The position numbers were made by a program, and so were the translations under genes. The notes beneath the pieces were generated by a model. It saw only the letters and a program-made list of their open reading frames with translations. It was not told the DNA's origin and ran no database searches. A stretch of 64,000 bases of DNA, from assembly GCA_046331095.1 (NCBI GenBank), contig JAXLRM010000003.1, positions 1,426,001 through 1,490,000 on the forward strand, given 5' to 3'. This document shows, one piece after another, positions 58,476-64,000 of the stretch (position 1 is its first letter; each line of letters starts with the position of its first letter). Source of the DNA: JAIBAC01 sp046331095. GTDB taxonomy: Bacteria; Actinomycetota; Acidimicrobiia; UBA2766.

Positions 58476-60971
58476 TCAGGACGTGGGGGCCTTCTCGATC
58501 GCCTCGCGGGGGAACTTCTTCTTGCACTCGGTGCAGGTGAGGGTGGCACCGGCGCCGGCGAGAAGGCCGCCGCACTCGGGGCAGGGCACCGGGTGGGGCT
58601 TCTCCCACGCCACGAAGTCGCAGTCCGGGTACTTGTTGCAGCCGTAGAAGGTCTTGCCCTTCTTCGACCTGCGCGCGACGAGCTCACCGCCGCCGCACTT
58701 GGGGCACTTGACACCGGTCGACTGCTCGATGCGCTTGATGTGCTTGCAGTCGGGGTAGCGGCTGCAGCCGAGGAAGGCGCCGAAGCGGCCGCGCCGCATC
58801 TGCATGGTCCCCTCGCCGCACTCGGGGCAGGCCTCGCCGCCACCGTGGGCCTTCGCCTCGGCGAGGTCCTCGTCGAGGGGACGCGAGTACGTGCACTCGG
58901 GATAGCCGCTGCACGCGATGAACTGCCCGTAGCGGCCGCGCTTCTTGACCAGGTCGTGGTTGCCGCACTCGGGGCAGGTCTCCCCGATCGGCTCCGGCTC
59001 CCAGTCGCCCTCGGCGGTGCCGAGCGGGCGGCTGAAGTCGCACGAGTCGGGGTTGTTCGTACACGCCACGAACCGGCGACCACGGAAGCCGGTGCGGAAC
59101 TCCAGCGGCGCCCCGCATTGGGGGCAGCCGCCCATGACCTTCTCGATGCGGCGCTCGAGCTCGTCGTGGAACGAGCGCACCTCGGGCTTCCACTCCCGGC
59201 GGCCTGCGGCGATCTCGTCGAGGTCGGCCTCCATCGTCGCGGTGAAGCTGTAGTCGACGTACTCGGGGAAGTGCTTGGCGAGGAAGTCGCTGACGCTCGT
59301 GCCGATCTCGGTCGGCTCGAAACGCTTGGCCTCGAGGCGGACGTACTCGCGCTCCTTGATCGTGCCCAACGTGGGCGCGTACGTGGAGGGGCGTCCGATG
59401 CCGAGCTCCTCGAGCTTCTTGACCAGTGACGCCTCCGTGTACCGCGGTGGCGGCTTGGTCTGGTGCTCGCGCTTTTGCACACGCCGCTCCGCCAGCGCAT
59501 CGCCCGCGTGCAGCTCGGGCAGGCGCGACTCCTCGGTGTCGTCGCCCTTGCCTTCGGCATCCGCGTCGGCGTCGGTGTCACGGTCCTCGTGGTACACCCG
59601 CAGGAAGCCGTCGAAGACGACGGTCTGCCCCGTGGCGCGCAGCACGTACACGCGACCTCCACCGGAAGGTCGCGCCTCGATGTCGGCGGAGACCTGTTGG
59701 AGGACGGCATCGGTCATCTGCGAGGCGACCGCGCGCTGCCAGACGAGCCGGTACATGCGCTGCAGGTCGCGGCCGTCACGATGGTCGGCCAACGCAGCGG
59801 CAACTGCCTCGGGCGTGCGCCGCGCGGAGGTCGGCCGGATCGCCTCGTGGGCCTCCTGAGCGCCTTGGCTGCGGGTCTTGTAGGTGCGGACCCCGTCGTG
59901 GTAGCGCTCGCCGTAGGTGCTACGAACGACCTCACCGATCTCGGTCGTGGCGACCTCGGACATGTTCACCGAGTCGGTCCGCATGTAGGTGATCAGGCCG
60001 ACCTGGCCCTCGCCGGGCAGCTCGAGGCCCTCGTAGAGAATCTGCGCGAGGCGCATCGTGCGGCTGGCGCTGTAGCCGAGCTTGCGGGCCGCCTCCTGTT
60101 GCAGCGTCGACGTCGTGAACGGGGGCGTCGGGCGACGCTTGACGTCCTTGCTCTTGACGTCGAGCACGCGCCACGACGAGTCCTGCAGGTCCGCGAGGTA
60201 GGTGTCGGCGAGTCCCGAGTCGACGATCGCGCCCTTGTAGCTGACCGTCTCGCTCGCCTTCGGTCCGTCGCCCTCGGGCGTCAGCACGAGGCGGGGCCGC
60301 GACGTGAAGACGAGGTCCTCGCCGTCGACGGAGACGAGACGCGCGTCGAAGGTCTCTTGCGCGCCTTCTTTCTGGAGACGCGCCCAGATCGAGAAGTAGG
60401 CCTCGGCCTCGAACGCCTCGATCTCGCGCTCGCGGTCCACGACGAGGCGCAGCGCGACCGACTGAACCCGCCCGGCGGAGAGGGCGCTGCCCGACTGCAG
60501 CGAGTCCCACAGCACCGGCGAGAGCCGGTATCCCACGAAGCGGTCGATGATGCGGCGCGCCTGCTGCGCGTCCACGAGGGGCATCTCGATGTCGCGAGGC
60601 TGGCCGAACGCTGCCTTGATCGCGTCCTTGGTGATCTCGCTGAACGTGACCCGCCGTGTGGCCTCGGGCTTGGCCTTGAGCGCCTCGGCGAGGTGCCACG
60701 CGATCGCCTCGCCCTCGCGGTCGAGGTCGGTGGCGAGCCAGAGCGTCTCGGCCTTGCCGAGCTGGCCCTGGAGCTCTTTCACGAGCTCCTTCTTGTCCTT
60801 GGGCACGAGGTACTTGACCTCGACGTCGCCGTTGAGCGTGACGCCCATCGTCGACTTGGGGAGGTCGCGCACATGGCCGAACGACGCCTTCACGACGTAG
60901 TTGCGTCCCAGGTACTTCTGGATTGTCTTGGCCTTCGCCGGTGACTCGACGATGACCAGGTTCTTCGCCAT
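58476..60971 (-). CDS. topA: DNA topoisomerase I
   Basis: 831 residues. TOPRIM domain at the N-terminus (VIVESPAKAKTIQKYL and the DLDREGEAIAWHL metal site), a core with catalytic Tyr329 in GLITYMRTDS, and a C-terminal tail (about 625-831) with five cysteine-rich ribbons, four of the CPxCG...C..YP.C type (CPQCG, CPECG, CPECG, CPKCG) and a last CPECGG...CTEC. It relaxes negative supercoils. Mycobacterial TopA lacks these zinc ribbons, so this tail separates the organism from that group. Confidence 0.96.
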   Translation of the reverse strand: MAKNLVIVESPAKAKTIQKYLGRNYVVKASFGHVRDLPKSTMGVTLNGDVEVKYLVPKDKKELVKELQGQLGKAETLWLATDLDREGEAIAWHLAEALKAKPEATRRVTFSEITKDAIKAAFGQPRDIEMPLVDAQQARRIIDRFVGYRLSPVLWDSLQSGSALSAGRVQSVALRLVVDREREIEAFEAEAYFSIWARLQKEGAQETFDARLVSVDGEDLVFTSRPRLVLTPEGDGPKASETVSYKGAIVDSGLADTYLADLQDSSWRVLDVKSKDVKRRPTPPFTTSTLQQEAARKLGYSASRTMRLAQILYEGLELPGEGQVGLITYMRTDSVNMSEVATTEIGEVVRSTYGERYHDGVRTYKTRSQGAQEAHEAIRPTSARRTPEAVAAALADHRDGRDLQRMYRLVWQRAVASQMTDAVLQQVSADIEARPSGGGRVYVLRATGQTVVFDGFLRVYHEDRDTDADADAEGKGDDTEESRLPELHAGDALAERRVQKREHQTKPPPRYTEASLVKKLEELGIGRPSTYAPTLGTIKEREYVRLEAKRFEPTEIGTSVSDFLAKHFPEYVDYSFTATMEADLDEIAAGRREWKPEVRSFHDELERRIEKVMGGCPQCGAPLEFRTGFRGRRFVACTNNPDSCDFSRPLGTAEGDWEPEPIGETCPECGNHDLVKKRGRYGQFIACSGYPECTYSRPLDEDLAEAKAHGGGEACPECGEGTMQMRRGRFGAFLGCSRYPDCKHIKRIEQSTGVKCPKCGGGELVARRSKKGKTFYGCNKYPDCDFVAWEKPHPVPCPECGGLLAGAGATLTCTECKKKFPREAIEKAPTS

Positions 60972-61098
60972 GTCCTGACCTGATTCGGTCGGAGGTTGCC
61001 CGGACTGAACTCACAGCGGGCCGAGATGCCTCGCCAACAGCGCGAGGAGCGGCAGCATTCCCACGCGGCGGGGGGCGCTGTCAATTCGGCCTACGCCC

Positions 61099-61357
61099 GA
61101 ACGCGGGCAACGTGTGCCGCCAGCGCGCCACACTGCCCGCGTTTCGGATGGACCTACGCCCGAACGCGGGCAACGTGTGCCACCAGCGCGCCACACTGCC
61201 CGCGTTTCGGATGGACCTACGCCCGAGGCCTACGCCCGGCCTACGCCCGAACGCGGGCAACGTGTGCCGCCAGCGCGCCAGACTGCCCGCGTTTCGGATG
61301 GACCTACGCCCGAACGCGGGCAACGTGTGCCACCAGCGCGCCAGACTGCCCGCGTTT
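61099..61357. repeat. Four copies of the 46 bp palindromic repeat (family A)
   Basis: Copies at 61099-61144, 61162-61207, 61249-61294 and 61312-61357, each with GAACGCGGGC and GCCCGCGTTT ends 46 bp apart. Copies 1/2 and 3/4 are pairs with a 63-base period; they alternate GTGTGCCGCC and GTGTGCCACC, so the block looks like duplication of a two-copy unit, with GGCCTACGCCC debris between. The 400-base gap between the topA start and the acyl-CoA dehydrogenase end holds nothing else I can identify. Confidence 0.9.
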
Positions 61358-61371
61358 CGGATGGGCGCGGG

Positions 61372-62520
61372 TTACTTGCCCATCCCGGAGAGCTCGGCGA
61401 GGACCCGCAACATGACCTCGTCGGCGCCGCCTCCGATCGAGACCAGACGTGCGTCGCGGAAGAACCGCGCGGTCCAGGTCTCCTCCATGTAGCCGACGCC
61501 ACCGTGGAACTGAATGCACGTGTCCGCGACCTCGCGGATGAGACGGCCGGCCTTGAGCTTGGCGATCGTGGCGAAACGCGTGGTGTTCTCGCCGCGGATG
61601 TAGGCGTCGGCACACGCGTAGTTGTAGTGACGCAGCAGGTCGATCTCGGCGACCAGTTCGGCGAGCTTGTAGCGCAGGTACTGGTTTGCGAGGAGGGGCT
61701 TGCCGAAGGCCTCGCGCTCGCGCAGGTAGGCGACCGTGCGCTCGATCGCGAGGTCCATCTGGCCGATCGAGTTGTAGGCGGCGATCATGCGCTCGTTCTG
61801 GAACTGGACCATCTGCTGCTGGAAGCCCTGGCCCGCCTCACCGATGGTGTTCGCGACGGGAACGCGGGCATCCTCGAAGGAGAGCTCGGCGGTGTCGGAG
61901 GCGCGCTGGCCGAGCTTGTCGAGCTTGCGGCTCACCGAGAAGCCGGGGGTGTCGGTGGGGAACACGATCTGACTCATGCCCGTGTAGCCGCTCGACTCGG
62001 GCCCGGTGCGGCACAGCAGGCAGAGCCAATCGGCCTGGGTGCCGCTCGTGATGTACAGCTTCGTGCCGTTGATCACCCACTCGTCGCCGTCACGCTCGGC
62101 ACGGGTGCGGATCGCGGCGACGTCGCTGCCGGCGTCGGGTTCGGTGACGGCGATCGACGCGACCATGTCGCCCCGGATGGCAGGAGCGAGATAGCGCTGC
62201 TTGAGCTCGTGGCTCCCGAAGCGGTGCAGCGACGGGGTGGCCATGTCGGTCTGGACCCCGACCGCCATCGGCACCGATCCGCCGTTGCAGCGGCCGAGCT
62301 CCTCGCCGAAGACGACCGTGAAGCTGTGGTCCGCCCCGGCGCCCCCGTAGGCAGGGTCGTACTCGAGGCCGAGGAAGCCGAGCGCGCCCATACGGGCAAA
62401 GAGCTCGTGGGCGGGGAACAGGCCCTCGGCCTCCCAGGTGTCGCAATGAGGGTTGATCTCGTGGTCGACGAAGTCCCGGACCGTCCGGCGGAACTGCTCG
62501 TGCTCTTGCGTGAACTGCAT
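61372..62520 (-). CDS. Acyl-CoA dehydrogenase
   Basis: 382 residues, the family length. N-terminal helical domain, then SIAVTEPDAGSDVAAIRTRAERDGDEWVINGTKLYITSG (FAD and substrate contacts), and the C-terminal helical domain with REAFGKPL, QYLRYKLAEL and QFHGGVGYMEE, which contributes the FAD and active-site region. It introduces the alpha-beta double bond into acyl-CoA and would hand electrons to the fused Etf encoded at 33397-35178. Confidence 0.94.
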   Translation of the reverse strand: MQFTQEHEQFRRTVRDFVDHEINPHCDTWEAEGLFPAHELFARMGALGFLGLEYDPAYGGAGADHSFTVVFGEELGRCNGGSVPMAVGVQTDMATPSLHRFGSHELKQRYLAPAIRGDMVASIAVTEPDAGSDVAAIRTRAERDGDEWVINGTKLYITSGTQADWLCLLCRTGPESSGYTGMSQIVFPTDTPGFSVSRKLDKLGQRASDTAELSFEDARVPVANTIGEAGQGFQQQMVQFQNERMIAAYNSIGQMDLAIERTVAYLREREAFGKPLLANQYLRYKLAELVAEIDLLRHYNYACADAYIRGENTTRFATIAKLKAGRLIREVADTCIQFHGGVGYMEETWTARFFRDARLVSIGGGADEVMLRVLAELSGMGK

Positions 62521-62539
62521 CGCCTGAGTCTGCCCTGCC

Positions 62540-62634
62540 CGGCCCCCCACGTGCGCGCGTAGCGCACCACCCCATCCATGCGTCGATGCTGTGATCGACT
62601 CGGCCCCCCACGTGCGCGCGTAGCGCACCACCCC
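62540..62634. repeat. Perfect 34 bp direct repeat containing a palindrome (family E)
   Basis: Two identical 34 bp copies at 62540-62573 and 62601-62634 share a centre GTGCGC-GCGTA-GCGCAC (6 bp arms, 5-base loop). They are 61 bases apart, in the divergent gap between the acyl-CoA dehydrogenase and the solute-binding protein, where operators would be expected. Confidence 0.85.
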
Positions 62635-62666
62635 CTGGTCACCCACGCGCGCACGTCGATCCGATT

Positions 62667-62757
62667 GGCGCTCGGCGCTCCCTCCCACGGACCTCGCGAA
62701 CCACACACCACGACCCGTGGACGTCGAACCAGGAAGCACCTCGGCCATTCCATCGCG
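62667..62757. repeat. Dispersed element (family D), copy 2
   Basis: From GGCGCTCGGCG through CCTCC, CGGACC, GGACGTC, AGGAAGCACCTCGGCC and CCATC the stretch follows the element at 32306-32397 with small substitutions and one small length change. It sits just upstream of the solute-binding protein start at 62775. Confidence 0.7.
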
Positions 62758-62774
62758 CATAGGTTTGGCGGCGG

Positions 62775-63971
62775 ATGAGGAACAGGGTCGTGGCGCTGGT
62801 GGTCGCCGTGGTGCTCGTCGGCGTCGGATTCTTGCTGCGCGCCCTCGTGTGGGGCGATGGCGGCAGCCTCGGCGGGATCTTCGGCGGCGAAGCCGCGACG
62901 GCGTCCGACGCCGTCGTCGTACCCCTGGTCTGCGCGGACGAGATCGGCCCCTACTGCAAGGAAGTCGTGGACCGCTTCGGCGCCACCAAGCCGAGCGTCG
63001 ACGGCCGTCCGATCCGTGTCGAGCTCACCCAGATGGACTCCGCCGCCGCCGCCGAGGCGATCGTCGAGCGCCGCAGTCGCCCCCTCGCCTGGATCCCGGC
63101 GTCGAGCGCGTGGGTCGACGAGGTCAACGCCCGCTACCGGGCCCGCAACGGCACCGACGTCTTCCTCAAGTCCGGCGAGTACCAGGTGCTCCCCGTCGCC
63201 GAGAGCCCGATGGTCCTCCTCGTGCAGGCCGACCGCGAGCCCGCCCTCGCCCGCCATTGCGGTGGCACGATCACGTGGCAGTGCGTCCACGAAGCCGTCA
63301 CGAACCCCGGCGGCTGGCGGGCCCTCGGCGGCGATCCGGCCTGGGGTCTCGTGAAGTTCAAGCACGCCAACCCGATCCAGGTGAACTCGGGCCTGCTCTC
63401 GCTCGTGCTGATGTCCTACGGCTACTACGGCGACATCGCCGACCTCACGCCGGCGCAGATCGCCGACCCCGGCCTGCGAGGCTTCGTCGACGACATCGAG
63501 GCGAGCATCGACAGCTTTCCGCGCTCACCGTCCGACTTCGACCTCAACCTCGTGAGCTTCGGGGCGTCCAACTACGACGTCGCCGCGACCTACGAGTTCA
63601 CCGCGGTCAAGGCGATCGAGAACGCGCCAGGCCGCGGCTTCAAGCTCGCACTCGTGTACCCGCCCCAGATCAACCGCTCCGACTTCCCCTTCGCGATCGC
63701 GGTGACCGACGAGACCAGCGCCGTCGACAAGGACGCGGCACTCGCGCTGCGTGACTTCTTCCTCTCCGAGGACATCCAACACCTCGCCCTCGCCGGCGGC
63801 TTGCGCCCCGCCAACCCCGACGTCGCGATCGCGGGCACCGACAACCCTCTGACCGCGCACGCCCCGGACGGGGTGCAGGTGCGGATCCCGCCCTCTCGCG
63901 AGGCGGACTTCCCTTCATTCGAGACCGTCCAGGCGCTACGCCAACTCTGGCTACAAGAGGTGAACAGGTGA
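62775..63971 (+). CDS. Extracellular solute-binding protein, membrane-anchored
   Basis: 398 residues. One N-terminal membrane helix (about 5-24, no lipobox) then a two-lobe solute-binding fold: VVVPLVCADEIGPYCKEVVDRFG, LAWIPASSAWVDEVNARYR, the hinge-like PVAESPMVLLVQAD, and NPIQVNSGLLSLVLMSYGYYG. Five cysteines, two pairs of which could be disulfides. Proteins of this sort occur fused to or beside von Willebrand A domain proteins in actinobacteria. Its stop overlaps the start of the next gene (GTGA). Confidence 0.75.
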   Translation: MRNRVVALVVAVVLVGVGFLLRALVWGDGGSLGGIFGGEAATASDAVVVPLVCADEIGPYCKEVVDRFGATKPSVDGRPIRVELTQMDSAAAAEAIVERRSRPLAWIPASSAWVDEVNARYRARNGTDVFLKSGEYQVLPVAESPMVLLVQADREPALARHCGGTITWQCVHEAVTNPGGWRALGGDPAWGLVKFKHANPIQVNSGLLSLVLMSYGYYGDIADLTPAQIADPGLRGFVDDIEASIDSFPRSPSDFDLNLVSFGASNYDVAATYEFTAVKAIENAPGRGFKLALVYPPQINRSDFPFAIAVTDETSAVDKDAALALRDFFLSEDIQHLALAGGLRPANPDVAIAGTDNPLTAHAPDGVQVRIPPSREADFPSFETVQALRQLWLQEVNR

Positions 63972-64000
63972 GGCCGAACCCGAATCGACGTCGACTCCTC
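63968..64000 (+). CDS. Start of a gene truncated by the window end
   Basis: A GTG at 63968 overlapping the previous stop opens a frame (VRPNPNRRRLL) that runs off the end. The basic start followed by Leu suggests a membrane or secreted protein. It should be the operon partner of the solute-binding protein; nothing more can be said. Confidence 0.5.
   Translation, partial: MRPNPNRRRLL

Noticed and set aside
61099..61357. Array resembling a small CRISPR
   Set aside because: The repeated parts are inverted arms of a hairpin, the centres are repeated too rather than unique, there are only four copies, and no cas gene is present.

Overview
The window is a 64 kb stretch of a very GC-rich chromosome (third codon positions are almost all G or C) from an actinobacterium. 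WhiB, a PdtaS-type sensor kinase, a DUF3107 protein, a family-5 uracil-DNA glycosylase, an F420-type oxidoreductase and decaprenyl-phosphoryl-arabinose genes all point to Actinomycetota. The Gram-positive type IV pilus locus, the zinc-ribbon-rich topoisomerase I and the many intergenic hairpin repeats fit a non-mycobacterial lineage such as Acidimicrobiia better than a classical actinomycete; that placement is inference. No phage, insertion sequence, plasmid function or CRISPR array is visible. It reads as ordinary chromosome with about 63 genes.

Layout. 0.2-9.7 kb: one minus-strand string of ten touching or overlapping genes (response regulator, lysA, lipoprotein, hom, thrC, ubiA-type transferase, dprE1, dprE2, HAD phosphatase, lipoprotein), joining aspartate-family amino acid synthesis to synthesis of the arabinose donor decaprenyl-phosphoryl-arabinose. 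9.8 kb: tRNA-Arg(CCG). 10-13 kb: alkane hydroxylase with its TetR regulator and a divergent reductase. 13-16.7 kb: GH1 and GH76 glycosidases. 16.8-19.8 kb: Fur/Zur regulator with a metal ABC transporter and a clear palindromic metal box. 20-22.2 kb: thioredoxin, PAC2 protein, hexapeptide acyltransferase. 22.5-30.5 kb: type IV pilus locus (pilB, pilC, two minor prepilins, a large PilX-like protein, major pilin, convergent pilT). 30.7-35.2 kb: DUF35/thiolase pair, EamA exporter and a fused electron transfer flavoprotein. 35.3-41.4 kb: lipoprotein, L28, ProA-like dehydrogenase, SRPBCC protein, UdgB, phosphoesterase, GlpQ. 41.5-48.9 kb: whiB1-like gene beside pdtaS, two receiver/GGDEF-like proteins with degenerate motifs, a paired ArsA-type ATPase operon, DUF3107. 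48.9-56.3 kb: molybdoenzyme/cytochrome b pair, Mrp, SufR-type regulator, cysteine desulfurase, TlpA and CcdA. 56.3-64 kb: two enoyl-CoA hydratases, a short methyltransferase, topA, acyl-CoA dehydrogenase, and a solute-binding protein whose partner gene runs off the end.

Two themes stand out. First, many intergenic gaps carry short hairpin-forming units, often in tandem and in several unrelated sequence families. One family keeps an exact 46 bp unit length at three loci up to 61 kb apart. Second, several regulatory links can be read from the DNA: a Zur-type box before znuA, a perfect CRP-type site before whiB1, a palindrome at the alkB start, a structured leader before pilB, and divergent promoters between mrp and a SufR-type regulator.
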